Of a stretch of DNA of 64,000 bases, positions 44,523 through 57,473 are shown piece after piece; positions within the stretch are counted from its first letter, which is position 1; every line of letters begins with the position of its first letter. The DNA comes from Prionailurus bengalensis. Its lineage: Eukaryota; Chordata; Mammalia; Carnivora; Felidae. The stretch is taken from positions 136,638,566 to 136,702,565 of the forward strand of contig NC_057345.1 of the NCBI RefSeq assembly GCF_016509475.1. Reading direction: 5' to 3'. Position numbers and translations under genes: made by a program. A model generated the notes under the pieces. It worked only from the letters and a program-made list of their open reading frames with translations, was not told where the DNA came from and ran no database searches.

Positions 44523-45064
44523 CTTTATAACAAACAAAACAGCGATATCACTTTATATGGAACCTTTATTTTTGAAGGATCCCAGAATGCTTATAAACTA
44601 TTATTCAAACCACATACAGAAACCACTGAAGCACAGCCCTATTTTGGAGCCAGAAGAAGATCTGAAATGTCAGTTGAAGAGGATGTTCTTGTTCTGGAAG
44701 GGATGTGGCTTGAGGGACCTAATAGGAGTTTTCTGGCTCTGATTTCTGCAGAGCTGTGTGGGTGAAATTCCTCTGCTTTCGAGCTGCTCGTATAAGACGA
44801 GGCTATATTGCTTCGGTAGGTGGGAAGTAAAGGAGAATCCAGTAATGGAAAGAGGAGGCATGGAGAATGGATTGTTTATGTTTCTGTCACCAAATGGCAG
44901 TGACTACAGCACAGTCACAAGTTGCCAGGGCTCTCTGCTCCTGGGGTAGAAAAATTGTCCCAGGTGCTAATTGAACCAAGTTATTTGAGTTGCCAAATGA
45001 AAAACTCCTCTCCTATGGGAATTTTTGAAGGAAAAATGTAATAACAGATTCAACTCGCTTACAT
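44520..45064. other. Unassigned sequence
   Basis: Overlapping short frames on both strands (44355-44949) have no recognised domains; one reads through the CA repeat. Confidence 0.4.
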
Positions 45065-45240
45065 AGAATGTTCGAATGGGATGGACACTAGAGAGTATCT
45101 AGTCAAAAAACTTTACCTTTAAGAAAACTAGCACCCAAACAGAGGAAGGGATAAGAGCACTATCTTAGATCAATATCAGAATCTTCCAGTTGGAAGAGAC
45201 CTTAGTAATTAATTAGTTACATCTCCGACATAATTGTAGA
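45065..45240 (+). repeat. Two MIR3-like fragments, weak
   Basis: 'gaatgttcgaatgggatggacactagagagtatctagtc' and 'gaatcttccagttggaagagaccttagtaattaattagttacatc' both resemble the MIR3-type phrase (…tagagctggaagggaccttagagatcatctagtccaac…). Confidence 0.35.
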
Positions 45241-45369
45241 ATGATGTCTAAAACCTTTCTAAGAATTATTTCAGCAATTCTGTCGGCTGACAGACTTAGA
45301 TTGTCAAAGAGCAATGATTTCCATTGTTGGAAATCTCCTCATAAGGAACATTCTTCAGAATATTCATTC

Positions 45370-45850
45370 TTTCATTTCTTTAATACACATTTATTGAGTG
45401 CCAATTATGTGCCAGGCATTAAGATATGCTTTGGAACACAAAGGAAGATAATACAAAACAACAGCACCTACTATTTATTGGGACCATACTACAGGTTTGT
45501 TACCATGTACCTTATACGTATAAACTCATTTATTCCTCATAACAAGCCTGTGAAGTAGGAAGTGTTATTTTCCCCATTCATAGATAGGTAAGGAAGAGAG
45601 TATGAGTAACTTGCCAAAGAGAAGCAGCTAATAAGTGGCAGAGCAAGGATTTAAGCCAGGTGTGATGGTTTTAGAGCCCATGCTCTTCACCCTAGCACCA
45701 TGCCACTCTTTAAGTCACCAGCTAAACAAATAAGTGAACAACACAATAACTGATTCTTATTAGAGCTATGAAGAAAATGAGCAGGGTTCTGCAAAAGGCT
45801 TAATGAGCCCCATTAGCCAGGGGGTCAGGGAGGACTCTGAAGGGTGGGAG
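45370..45850 (-). mobile_element. L2 LINE, antisense, split by a MIR
   Basis: Left piece: 'attcattctttcatttctttaatacacatttattgagtgccaattatgtgccaggcatta', the reverse L2 end. Right piece (about 45750-45850): 'agagctatgaagaaaatgagcagggttctgc…agggggtcagggaggactctgaag', matching the next reverse L2 segment. A MIR occupies the middle. Confidence 0.65.
45455..45720 (-). repeat. MIR, antisense
   Basis: 'actcatttattcctcataacaagcctgtgaagtaggaagtgttattttccccattcatagataggtaaggaagag', 'gtaacttgccaaagagaagcagctaataagtggcagagcaaggatttaagccaggtg', 'agcccatgctcttcaccctagcaccatgccactc' is a clear reverse MIR. Confidence 0.85.
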
Positions 45851-46289
45851 TATTCCTAGGAACCAGCCATCAGAAGAGCTTTTGTCAAGGGAATAACAAG
45901 CTCAAAGCCCTCCAAAATAAGAATGGAGAAGAATCTTATGGAGCCCAAACTTTCTTCTTCCAAAGTTCTCCAATTTAATTCTATTCTTGAAACTACAAAA
46001 AGTACATTGAATTTCTTTATCATATACATTTGTTTGGGAATAAGTGAGGCTCTTTTTCTTGGAGTACTGTATAAACCATCAATCACTGATTTTATAAACA
46101 GACCTTTGCCTTTTAATAAAGGCCTTTGTAGAAATTATTAGGTTTGTCCTTAATCTCTGCTCCTTTTATTTTATTGTTTCTATCACCACACTTGCTGCTC
46201 CCACCTTCATAATAATCATGTTTGCTATAAATGACCTCCACTGATCCTTGGCACTTTAATGGAAAAAAAAAAAACTAAACTAAAATGTA
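45851..46289. other. Unassigned sequence
   Basis: Two opposing frames (45856-46086 minus, 45923-46141 plus) overlap; neither has a recognised domain. Confidence 0.4.
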
Positions 46290-46470
46290 TTTAGTATTTA
46301 CTAGTGTTTGCTATGTATCAAGCTTCAGGGGAAGACCCTTATATATTTTATTTCATTTAAGTCTCACACTTCAATAGGTTGTATAATTAAATAATTTAAC
46401 ACATTGAGGCCAGGGAGATTAAATTTCCTGAGACCACTCAACTGGTTAGTAGCAACCCCTGAATTAAAAA
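46290..46470 (-). repeat. MIR, antisense
   Basis: 'gctatgtatcaagcttcaggggaag', 'ttatttcatttaagtctcacacttcaataggttgtataatta', 'cattgaggccagggagattaaatttcctgagaccactcaactggttagtagc' fits reverse MIR. Confidence 0.6.
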
Positions 46471-46704
46471 AAAAATTGGTTTGCATGATTTCAAAAATTG
46501 CTCAGTTATTTTCTTCCCATAACTCCCCCTGTTAATTTGCTGAATGTTCTGATGTTTAAAAAAATTGGTTTGCTTGTTGTCATGGCATAGTTTTTATTGT
46601 TTGTTTATGAATGTGCTTGGTCATAGATAATTATATTGTTTTACTTCATTTGAGTTATATGTGGATTGTTGCAACTACATATGTTTAGTTTAATTGCTTC
46701 TTAG

Positions 46705-46965
46705 TTTTATTTTTTTATTGAAGTATGATTGATATATAACAGCATATTAGTTTCAGGTGTATATTATAGTGATTTGATATTTTTATACATTACAAAATGA
46801 TCACCACAATAAGTCCAATTACCGTCTGTCACCACACAAAATTATTACAATATTGTTGATTGTGTTCCCTATGCTGTACATTATATACCCATGACTTATT
46901 TATTTTATAACTGGAAATTTATGCCTCTTAAACCCTTTTACTGATTTTACCCACCTTCCTGTAAT
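46705..46965 (-). mobile_element. L1 LINE, antisense 3' UTR
   Basis: 'tttttattgaagtatgattgatatataacagcatattagtttcaggtgtatattatagtgatttgatatttttatacattacaaaatgatcaccacaataagtcc', 'atgctgtacattatatacccatgacttatttattttataactgg' is the reverse complement of the 3' UTR of old mammalian L1s, with the L1 3' end at the left. An internal part of about 70 bp seems lost around 46840-46860. Confidence 0.8.
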
Positions 46966-47214
46966 TGCTTTATAAAGTGTTTTCCTGCTTATAGTCTCAA
47001 AACTTGCTGTTTTATGCCTTGTGTTCAGATCAAAAATCATAAAATCAAAACTTACAGACTGATCTCAAGTGGTTTGGGAAAAAGAGGCAATGGTATAACC
47101 TTCTTAAAGAAACAAAATGGCATCAGTATTCCTCTGACATATATAATGCTACTGCATTAAAAAATTCTATGCATACTGTCATCATTTAATTAGCATCACT
47201 TTTAATTTCTTAAT
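46966..47214. other. Unassigned sequence
   Basis: AT-rich; may include further decayed L1, not demonstrable by eye. Confidence 0.35.
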
Positions 47215-47390
47215 AGTACATAAAATAATCCTCAGTGTTAGAGTCCATGACATCTCAGAAATGATTAAATATGATGAATAACTTGGCCAAATTCACATAG
47301 GAAAGTCACTGGTAGTGCCCACAATCACAAAACTTGTAAAGAATTCATGCTCCAGACTCCTGATTACTAAACTATCCTGCCTTTGAGTAG
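47215..47390 (-). repeat. MIR, antisense
   Basis: 'ataatcctcagtgttagag', 'gatgaataacttggccaaattcacataggaaagtcactggtagtgcccacaatcacaaaac', 'catgctccagactcctgattactaaactatcctgcc' follows reverse MIR order. Confidence 0.55.
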
Positions 47391-50044
47391 ACTACCAAGA
47401 AATTATATTTTTCTACTCTGTGTATCAAAGATGGTAAAACTTGCTGAATGTATTAAAAATTAAAATGTATTCTGCATTATACCAAAAAAAACTATATACC
47501 TTAGAGTGTAACATAATAAAAATACATATTCTATTAGGATGGATTCTCATCACTAGCATAAGATGGTATGCTTACAAACACTAACATCGATTTATCTCCA
47601 ATTAGCCTTCAAAGACAATAGATTGGGATGGTAGCCATTCGCTCATCATTCTAGGTTTTCTTCACTTCATGTTTCTTTCCCTGATGTATAGGACTGGTAG
47701 TCTAATATGTAAGGATGCCAGGGCTTGACATGTAAAAAGGAAGCCGCAACTCTGTATTATCTTAAGGTAAGAACAAAGAAGAAAAAACAAAACTCCGTAG
47801 GAAAGAGTTAAAGACTTTCCTGATGGAGGAGTATCCTTGAAATTAAATATTTCTCCATACAAGTTGACATTTAAAATGTGTGACTTAAGAGAGATAAGAA
47901 GAAAATTGTGAGAAACATAACCTTAAATATTTTGGATCACATTTTCGTGGATTATGCAGCATTTGGCACAAACTTTCGGAAACAGAAACACTCCAGGGTA
48001 CTGAGGAGTATTTGTGTGCACTTTATGTGAACATATATGCATACTCACACAGTGTATTTGGGGTATGATGTACTAGCTATATAGACTATGTCTATGGCAA
48101 AATTGCTTTTCATGTAACATTTCCATCCCTGGGACTAAATGTTGGCTCTTTTAAATTTGTTTTTATGGATACTTCCATGCTGAACTTATGGAACATAGTT
48201 GTTGGATAGCACAAATATTGTTTTAATTCTTCATGGGCAGTCAAACGTCCTTTGAGAAGTCACCCTGGAGCCATTCTTAGAGATGGCATGTTGTAGACTG
48301 GACAGAACAAAGCAGTAAAAGAAATAAAATGGAACTATGTTATCATTGGCTGCCCTTTAAACATATTAAAAGCTCTCAGAAGAGATAATCTGCAGTAGGG
48401 AATAGTGCTGTGTTGGCATAGGGTGTACAGGATGAGCTAATGGGTCTTTTCCATCTCTAATTCCTGTGATACTGCAGATCTAAGAGATGTAGCCAGTGAT
48501 TGTTTACAACATAACAGATTTCTGTCTCCCCTCGCCCCCCCCTCCTCTTTTTCCCCCCTGTCCCTGGGGTTCAACAGAGAATCTCTTAAAATAAACAAGA
48601 ACTGTGAGAAACTAAGAGAAGTCAGCGACCGGCCCACTTTTTTTGTGGCAGAGTATGGAAAGTATGAAGCGCTGATCTGACTGTAAGGGCTGGAAAGCGC
48701 AGGGGCCTGAGCCATTTACACTACAGGCAGTAGTTAAAAAAGGAAAAAAAAAAACACAAAAAACTTGAAAAAAATGGGTGTAACCCTGGGCTTTGATACA
48801 ACTGGCCTTTCAGCCCCCACTTGAGATTTGAACATCCCCAAGGGAAGCTGTGGTTTGGAATAAGATCGTGCATTTAATTTCACTCAGGGAACTTATTGGA
48901 CTTGGCACCAAAAGAAAGAATTTGCAGTATATTTTTTGTCATGATTAGTGGCCCCCTCACCACAACATTTGATTATTTTGGAAAGGGAAAAGTTAAATCC
49001 TTGTAAAGTTGTGATTTACAATTTGCGAGCATCCAGGTAGGGAGCATGGCTTCTGCCAGCTTGATCATGGGATCCACATTTTATTCTAGCTCATTGATGT
49101 GAGAAAACAAAACAGTTCTGTGGGGGGAAATAGACTTGGAAATCTATCCCTTGATTATCCTGGGAGATTTTCTCTCTACACTACATCTTCTCTCAGTCAC
49201 GTTGATTTTGGTCTCCGCTGGAACTTGTAGCAAGAAACTGGCATGGGGCTGGTTTACTTTTCATTTCGAATCTGTAGTATCTGGCATTTTTATGATTTGA
49301 TTTCTTTGCCCTCACAGTTATGCAAATCTTGAGGCAAAGAAGTTAGAAGGAGGTTCTAATATTATACCTGAAAATAACTTGCACTGGACTTTTTTTCCTC
49401 AAGGTTTATAATTAAGATTGGAGATCTCACGGATGTTTTAATACAGACTAAAATATATCCAGATAGCCAAAGGGAAAGGGCATGACCAACTGGGTAGGCC
49501 GATGAATATTTTCCTGATAGATGCACAACTTTCCCCATAACTGTGATGCTTTATCCTCTGACGTTAAGAACCCTGTTTGCAGAAGTAACATTCCTTTGAA
49601 CACTCAGCTTTCTGAAATGGTGTCCTGCCACAAGGACGGAAGTAGGGTAAGTTTGAACATCAATGCTGAGTAATAGCCAAGCAAATTACATTCTGTTCCA
49701 GTGTCCAACAGTCAGTCAGGTCTTGAAGTAAATCATGAAGTAGAATTAATAGCAATTAAATGCCACCTCTTTTACTACTTTTTGAATTTGGGGGGGTCTA
49801 TTTTTAGTTGGATTTGTGCTTACTGGAAAACAGTCTGTAATGTTTAGGCAGAAAGTTCTCACCATGATTACTGAGTGAAAGTTATTTGCTGAATAATGTC
49901 AATGTAGCAATGTTAGTGGTATTGTTGGCAGAGGGAAAACACTTTTTTCTCTCATTCTGGACTTGGACAGGAGATAAAGATAAATACAAGACTTTCATTG
50001 GTATTTGGGAAGTATTCCATTTGGTATACTTGTCCCAAGTTGGG
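47391..50044. other. Unassigned intergenic-type sequence, few repeats
   Basis: About 2.65 kb with no repeat family recognised. A pyrimidine/C-rich stretch lies at 48525-48560. 48775-49100 has balanced composition and no repeats and could be a conserved noncoding stretch. The 92-codon minus frame (48437-48715) has no domain. Confidence 0.4.
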
Positions 50045-50283
50045 CATGGTGGTTAAGGGAATAGATGGGTAAGGGCAAGGAGCCCAGGTTCCAGTCCCAG
50101 CTAGCTGTGTGACCTTGGGCAAATTGTCTCTCTTCTCTAGGTCTGTTTTCTCGTCTGTACAATGGAGCAAGTAAAACTGTTTCATTTGGTTGTTGAGGGG
50201 ATGGGAAGGTTAATACAGATATATCATTAATGTTGTGTAATGATTGGACCATAATAAGAATTCAATAATTGCTAGTTATTATG
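50045..50283 (+). repeat. MIR, near full length
   Basis: 'gcatggtggttaagggaatagatgggtaagggcaaggagcccaggttccagtcccagctagctgtgtgaccttgggcaaattgtctctcttctctaggtctgttttctcgtctgtacaatgg', then 'gttgttgaggggatgggaaggttaatac' and 'aataagaattcaataattgctagttattatggc': the whole MIR in order. Confidence 0.88.
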
Positions 50284-52085
50284 GCTGTTTGGTATTGACC
50301 TCATTAACAGGATAGTTCCTGGTTGTACATCCTGGAAAATTTAGATCCATTTCTCTGTGGAAGTAAAAATACAGAATCTGCTTCCTCTTTCTGCTCTCAC
50401 TGACTTAATGACAGGGAGTCAATGAGAGTTTTCTTATTTGACCCCACCTTTGCAAAGCTGTTATAAAACTTAAATCAAAAGCCAATTTATTCTGTATTAA
50501 TGAGGCCTCTTTCAATTGACCATGACATGAAACCAACTCAAACTTTTTCTTACATTTTCTCATGTTTCTAGGAATTCTGATCCATGGGTTCCTGTTATCT
50601 CCTCTTCCCCTCTGCCCTCTTTCCCCTTCCTTTTTACTATCTCCCTCTCCTCTCCAGGATTTACTTTCCTCTGCAATGGATTCATTTTAGGCAGGCTGTC
50701 TACACATGCTGACAAATATGCTCTCCAGTGTAGGTGATCTGACAGGTAGAATTCCTAGAGGATCCATATCAAAATGATGTGGCCTTCTCATAATGAAGGC
50801 TAGATTGTTCCTCCAAATATGTCTAGTGGGTATGCGCTTACCAGTTACCAATTGTGGGCCATTTTTCTCTACATATGCTCTTTTTCATATCTGAACAATT
50901 TTGTAATGTCCTTGCCTAAAATAACGCAACCCTCCTCTATACTATAAACATATTCACCCCTTTCAGAAGAGTTACAAACCCACACCTTACTTTTTTAGTA
51001 CGTCCAAAATGCAGGTTCAGGATATTTGAGGGATGTGTATTTGCCTGGAATCTGACACAGATGTGGCAATTTCATAACCTAATGACAATTGCTAAATGGT
51101 ATTTTCAATTACCACCTCCGTGGACATTGGAGAAGGAATGAGTGGATAAATTCACTAAGATTACTATTCAGTAAAGGCAAGAAGGAGTGGTCAAGAGTTT
51201 TTGGCATATACCGTATTCCGTTGGACTGGAGGAGCAGGATCCCTTTGTTCTGGTGGTAGAAAGCATTTCATGGCCCCAGTCTGGCTACTCTGAGATATGC
51301 TTCCTGTCCATTGTCTTTCAAGACCTCATCTGAGAGGGCAAAGGTTCTCCTGCTATGGCAAAGTGATTTCAAGCAACTCAGGTCACGCGGACATGGTATC
51401 AGCGTCCTGGCGATTGACTTGGGGATTGGCCATTCCTAGACCTTTATTTATCAGTCTTTGAGTTTCTTTGATAAACATCTTTAAAACCTCAGGGGGCTGC
51501 CGATCTGTTTGTTTTACTTGAGGCGCTCTACATGTTATTGATTCTAAGATGCACATTCTTTTTTACCTTTTCACATTTTGGAAATGTTCCTAAAGCCAGT
51601 GAACACGTGGAGTCAAGGGCTGTCAAGAGTTGGATTCTAGACCCTGTTCTGGCGTTTTTGTTTTTTTGCTTTTTCCCTTTAGTAAGAAACTTGATGTGTT
51701 GCCCACACCTCCTCTACTGCCTATGTATTAACAAGCACCCTAAGGAAGGGAAAAAATTCTACAGTATTCACTGATTAGAGTGGTTAGGAATGTGGAGGGA
51801 CAAAATGGACAAAATCAAACACAGTAACATACCTGTTTGTTACCTTTACAACTTGTAAAATTTGACTATTTACTGTTAAAAATACCTTTGATGTTCACTA
51901 ATGCCATTTACATTAGAATTGACATCATCTAGGACATCTACCCCGCTCTCTTCCAAAATACCTCTTGATACCACTTACAGAGACGCAGTCAAGGTTGGAC
52001 TTGATTTACATGATTCTGATCAAATTTGCCATTTAAAAGTTTTTCTGTGCTAGTAAATTTGTCAATACGGTCTCTATTCATAATT
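50284..52085. other. Unassigned intergenic-type sequence
   Basis: About 1.8 kb. A pyrimidine-rich patch at 50590-50665. No gene or repeat family recognised. Confidence 0.4.
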
Positions 52086-52098
52086 TCTATGGAATTAT

Positions 52099-52328
52099 TA
52101 TTATTACTTTTTTAATGTTTTTATTTATTTTTGAGAGAAAGAGACAGACAGAACACGAGCAGGGGAAGAGCAGAGAGAGAGGGAGACACAGAATCTGAAG
52201 CAGGCTCCAGGCTCTGAGCTGTCAGCACAGAGCCTGATGCAGGGCTCGAACCCACAAGCTGTGAGATCATGACCTGAGCTGAAGTCAGACGCTTAACCGC
52301 TTAACCGACTGAGCCACCCAGGCACCCC
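52099..52328 (-). mobile_element. CAN-SINE, reverse, with small head duplication
   Basis: Full reverse element ending 'gactgagccacccaggcacccc'. Flanked by a perfect 13-bp target-site duplication tctatggaattat (52086-52098 and 52329-52341). Near the head, 'cgcttaac' is duplicated in tandem (about 52290-52305), where the family has one copy. Confidence 0.96.
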
Positions 52329-52341
52329 TCTATGGAATTAT

Positions 52342-52814
52342 GAAATTGTCATTTGCATTTAAAAAAATTAACATCCTCAAAATCCACCTAATCTTATGCA
52401 GATTAAGTCCATTCTCAGAGAACTGTAGGAATTAGTTTATTTGCAAGGAGCAGAGCTCAGATCACTTATGACCTGGTTGACTTAGCTGTTTTCTCTCCAT
52501 CCAGCCCCCTGAGTTCTGTGTCCATTTATTGTGTCTACTTCCTTTTCAATCTGCACTTGAATAACTCATCTTCCTTTTTCTGGACATACACCTCTGTCAA
52601 TACCTTCTTTGAAGAACAGATCTGTTGTTAATTAGTTTTACTTTTGTATCCTAGCTGTGCTTTCCTTTAATGCTGCAACAGGCGTGCTGGAGAGAAGACG
52701 TTCCCCTTCTCCTCTAAAGCACAACTAGTGAAAATACTGCTCACACTGATTAAACATAAAATTGAGGATAAGTTAGCTGAAGGCCTAGAATCATGCTTAG
52801 TAAACTTAATCATA
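52342..52814. other. Unassigned sequence
   Basis: No gene or repeat recognised. Confidence 0.45.
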
Positions 52815-52990
52815 AAACATTATCTGGAGCATTAAAAAAAAAAAAAAAAAAAGAAAGTTTCCTGGGCCCGGTTCCAGACTCATCGGGTCAGACTTTCTGA
52901 AATAAGGTCTTGAGAATTGTTCTTTAATGAACTCCCCAGGCAGTTCTTATGACCAGGCAAGTTGGTCTAAAATAAGCCAAAAATGGAAGA
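52815..52990. mobile_element. MER5-like hAT DNA transposon remnant, probable
   Basis: 'attatctggagcatt', an A19 run (52834-52852), 'tttcctgggcccggttccagactcatcgggtcagactttctgaaat' and 'tcttatgaccaggcaagttgg' resemble the MER5 group (…cctgggccccacccagacc…tcagaatctctg…). Confidence 0.5.
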
Positions 52991-53394
52991 GGGTATAAAC
53001 ATAAGAGCTCAATGGATGCCACAAGATACTGCATGACATGGAAACGGGTAAAAGTTTGATCGACCTTTTCCAAACACATTTATGAATGGTATAATCTTAT
53101 TGAAATGTTATTGTTGCCCGCGTAGTTTCTCTTTCCTATATTGTAAACTTTAATATGTCCAAGACGTAGAAAGTTATATGAAGTTTGAAACCAGAGAGAA
53201 TAAATAACTAAATCCCACAGGATTTGAACGTGAGGATTCTATAGAAGTGTGATGTACTTTTGTACCCACACACATAAACAAGTACTTGGTTTCATCTCAT
53301 TTATCTCCTAAAGAGTAACTTTACTCCAAATTTTGCATTCCTTTGACTTTATTTCTTCATATACCTTAATGTTTCTTTTTCAAAAAATTATATA

Positions 53395-53845
53395 TTTTCT
53401 AACTTTATTGAGGGATAATTGACAAACATAACTGTATGTATTTAAAATGTACAGCATGAATATACATATGAGTAAAATATGTATTATATGTAATGTATAT
53501 ATACACACACAGACAGTGGAATGATTACCAAGATCAAGATAATTAACATATCTTCATCTCACACAGTTAACTCTTTGCGTGTGTGTAGTGAGAACACTAA
53601 AGATCTACTCTGAGCAACTTTTAAGTACACAATATCATATTGTTAAGTCCGATCACCATATTGTACCTTAGATCCTCAGAACTTCTTCTTCTTATAAATG
53701 AGAGTTTGTAACCTTTGGCCGACATCTTCCCATTTTCCCCTCACCACAGCCCCTGGCAACCATCATTCTGAGAGCATTACGGCAGGTGAAATAAGTAAGA
53801 CAGAGAAAGACAAATACTGTATGGTATCATTTACATGTGGAAGAA
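53395..53845 (-). mobile_element. L1 LINE, antisense 3' UTR with inverted 5' piece (twin-priming structure)
   Basis: 53395-53769 is reverse L1 3' UTR, L1 3' end at left: 'ctaactttattgagggataattgacaaacataactg', 'gagaacactaaagatctactctgagcaacttttaagtac', 'gtttgtaacctttggccgacatcttcccattttcccctcaccacagcccctggcaaccatcattct'. At 53770 the orientation flips: 'gagagcattacggcaggtgaaataagtaagacagagaaagacaaatactgtatggtatcatttacatgtgg' is forward L1 from just upstream of that 3' UTR. This layout is that of a 5'-inverted L1 insertion. The tail of the plus part runs into AAAC repeats to about 53870. Confidence 0.78.
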
Positions 53846-53870
53846 ACAAACAAACAAATAAACAAAAACC

Positions 53871-55130
53871 AATTTTATAAAAACTGGGAATTGAATGGTG
53901 AATACTTTAATCTTTCTAATATGTTATTTTGCGAGTATTTTATTACTTTAGAGAAGGGTAATTTTATAGGTAAAAATGATATGATGTACACGATCGTTTG
54001 TAATTTTTTTACTATCTAGTATTTCTACATTAAGAAATCCATTTAAAAGTATTCTAACATCAACCTTTGAACCAAATCACCATCTATCTGGATGATATTG
54101 AAATGGTTAAAATATAATCCTTCACATAATTTCAATAGTGCTATGTTGCAAATATCTTGGCAGCAGGACAAAACCATGAAGATCAAAGATTTTGACAAAA
54201 GACATTCTTAACTACGACACCCCCATATTTAATTAAACCTTTTCTGCAACAAGTATTTGAAACACTTCATTCCACATTTCTAATGTTAATTATTTAATTA
54301 ATGTCTTCTAGATAGGCTGTAAACTGGCTTAGGTACCTACATTCTATATTCCATTTAGTCTCTACTTTGTAAGTCTGTGGCCAGTTAACTAGTGGCATTT
54401 CTGTTAGTCTAAAAACAGAGACCAAACTGCCCCAGATCTGAGATCATCTGTTCTATGGCTTTCCAGATCTCCTCATGTAAGGATTTGAGAACCCAGCAAA
54501 GAGAAAGAGTTAAGCCTATTCTCCTAGTTGGCAGAAACTTTGTAGTTTAAAATTACATACTGACTCTGGTGTAGAGACATAAGAAATTATAGAGCAGACA
54601 CTGTCCAGGACAACGTATAATTTACAATGTACTAAAGAATGTATACCGCATGGCAAAGTAAGTGAAGTGCTTCTTCAAATATAAGTGTTTTGCATAGAAA
54701 GGCAGTAATTATCCACTCCTAGGGAAATGTTTGCATTCATTCTAAATCAATATTTACTATTCATTTCTTGTGTTCAACAAAACAGGGATTTAACTTTTTT
54801 TTTAATTTTAATGAAGCACTAAGACTATAATAATTCTGCAATGTAATTGTCTTGATATGAAATATTGCTAAATGGTGTTGCTATTTCGAGAAAGAGCAGT
54901 GTGAAATGGAAGGGTATCCCTGTTTGTGAAATGTTACTTTGGGAACATTCAATTCAAACTCAGCCAAGCAGGGCAACTCACCAGTTTTCAAAGATAACTT
55001 AAGCTGTCTCTTTGGTAAGACCCTTAACTAGGATCATTCAGATGAGTCTTTGGCTTTATATCTTTTTTTCTTGCTCCTAACACAGGCTTTCTGATAACGA
55101 TTCTGTTTCAACTGAACTATTGCTTTTCAG
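53871..55130. other. Unassigned AT-rich sequence
   Basis: No gene or repeat recognised. Confidence 0.45.
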
Positions 55131-55171
55131 TGTGTGTGTGTGTGTGTGTGTGTGCACATGTGCGTGTGTGT
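55131..55171. repeat. (TG)12 microsatellite plus interrupted TG/CA
   Basis: Uninterrupted TG at 55131-55154, then 'cacatgtgcgtgtgtg'. Opposing open frames across it (55077-55328) are repeat artefacts. Confidence 0.94.
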
Positions 55172-57473
55172 AAGAAATTCTCCTGTACAATTGTTCTTTT
55201 CTGCAAGAGGAAAAGATTTCTTCCCTTTTACCTTCCCAATTCCCCCTGATTATTTTGTTCAAAGGAACCTCAAGGAAAATGCTGAGGGAAAAAATAAGAA
55301 AATAGGACACATGAATACTGTACTCTGAGACAAGACTGAAATTCTCTGGGATATTTTTATTTATAGAGCTTATGGTCTGATCGTTCTACGACTTTTCTTT
55401 GGAAAATGACTACGATTTTTTATTATAGAGGCTAGAAAAGAACTGGACAATATAACAATATGTTATATTACAACATGAATACTCTTTTTTTTTCTCAGCA
55501 ACAGAAACAATAATGGCTTTGCCCCGAGTGTCAGGTCAAAGCAGAGTCCTTCAGTGCACATCATTACATTACCAAATGCTACATAAATGCCCAAGTTTTC
55601 TGCAAGCTTATCTCTCTGTCTTCTACTTCTGCATATAGTTAAAGATCCAAGGTTTTCTCTTGTTGTTCTCTTGATGATTTTGTTGTTGTTATTATTTTAG
55701 CGGTGGGTCAGACCTATGGGACATCTTTTTGAAAATCCCGCCACTCTCAAGAGGTTTTTCAGATTCTGTATCGATTAGCTTATTCGATATTAAAATTTAA
55801 TCAATGTATCTTTGGATTCACAGCGTCTATAGTGTCCCTGTATTATTTAAAATGAGATTAGGACAGGAAGGGAATCAAAAGTAAATCATATACCTTTGCA
55901 AGCTCATTATATGGTGTGGCAAGTCTGACTTTAAAATGTTCGTGTAACAGCAGTGTGGAGTGGGTCTGGACCAAGATTCCCTCGCTGTGCTTTCCTGCCA
56001 TTTATAATTCATGCAAGCTCTTTGAGTGAATTACTATTTGGTATGTACTCTGGGGACAAATAATATCATTTATGTATTGTGATTGCTGCTCTAGTCTATC
56101 TTCCTTTTTATTGACAAGAAACAAGGGTGTTGCTTGTAGTTTTGAAAATAAATGGGGTGCAGAAATTGTCCTTCTCTTTCTGAGAAAGGCACCTTCTTTC
56201 TGCAGGAAATCCTATTGTAAACTGTACTGTTATAAATGGTGTGTTAGTTTTCAAGATATTCCAGTCTCAGTGTATGAAGTAACAAAGTGTTCCTTTAGCA
56301 TTCAGTAGAGAGAGCCCGTGGAAAAGCAGCAGTTAAGGACACGTTCCTAAAGTCTGGAAAATCAATGGGACACTAAAAAGGGAACTGAAGTGGGACCGGA
56401 AGGAACCTCTTGAGGGTCATTTACAAAACCAGAAACTGATTATGAACAGAGCTTTTACCCAAGGAACTGGAGGGGGCCAGAAACCCCATTCTACTGCACT
56501 CGGTGAAATGCCTAATAGTTGAGATGTTTTCTGCACAGCCCATAAAGGATAATGAGGAAGGCTTTGATAGCTTTAAAGAAAGTCACTCTGTGGCCTCTCA
56601 CAAAAACATGATCTGAGTGTAAGTGGCAAATGCTTGCAGACCCCAAAATGAAAAGGGGCAATGCCAGCTAGGTAGGCAGTTACCTTGCTAATTGCACAGA
56701 AAGAGGTCCTGATGTGAGTTTGCACCTGAGGGAAAAATAAAAGCAAGGGATGTCAGAGTGTAAAATCTAAGATCTCATTTACTTAAGCTGAAGCCTTCTG
56801 GAGTCCTTGAAATTAGCTATGGTTTTACCTCTACATGATAATTATTTAATGTAGGTCAAATTAAGGACTAACCTGCATTCTTAGTTTTATTTTCTTATAT
56901 ATATATTTTTGGATTATGCATCATCCTTATATTAGTTGGGGTTCAAAACTATCGTATTACTGCTTTCCTATGGCAATCATTTCTGAGATTTCTCTTGTAT
57001 ATCACCAACCCCCCCCAACTCAAGCAAAGACTTCATGAATAATTTAAAAAAGAAAAAAAAAGAAGAACATTCATGTTGAAGTATTTATATTAAGTTTGGT
57101 AATGAAGAAAACAAGTTTCGTTAACTGTTCTTTTTATGGTGCCTTTGCTACTCTTAGCAAAAGTCTATTAAAAAGAGAAACCCTAAAATCCTCTCCCAAG
57201 GCACTGAGGACACTTGCACTGACCTTGTGTTCATTCTTTCAGAATATGAGACAGTTACATTGAGTAAGAGAGTAGCTGAATGCTTTTATTCATAGACGTA
57301 ATTTGCTAACGTGGATAATAGACTAGTCGACCAACAATGAAGTCATGCTCTCTGCCAGTCTTTAGGCAAGATCATTGATCAATCAGTTGGTAACTTTATG
57401 ACCATTGATCACATACCTGCTTGGCATGATACCCAAACAACTGCTGAGATTTAGCTGCAAACAGATTGGAGAA
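55172..57473. other. Unassigned intergenic-type sequence, few repeats
   Basis: About 2.3 kb with no repeat family recognised. 55490-56200 has balanced composition. An acceptor-like 'ttattattttag' at about 55700 precedes a 25-codon open stretch, but no donor or stop/poly(A) context supports an exon. Confidence 0.4.

Noticed and set aside
44355..44765. 136-codon frame crossing the CG/CA repeat
   Set aside because: Includes His-Thr and Ala-Arg repeats from the microsatellite; no domain on either side, and overlapping frames exist on the other strand.
55690..55790. Possible exon after 'ttattattttag'
   Set aside because: About 25 open codons then a stop, no donor or poly(A) signal, and a weak acceptor tract.
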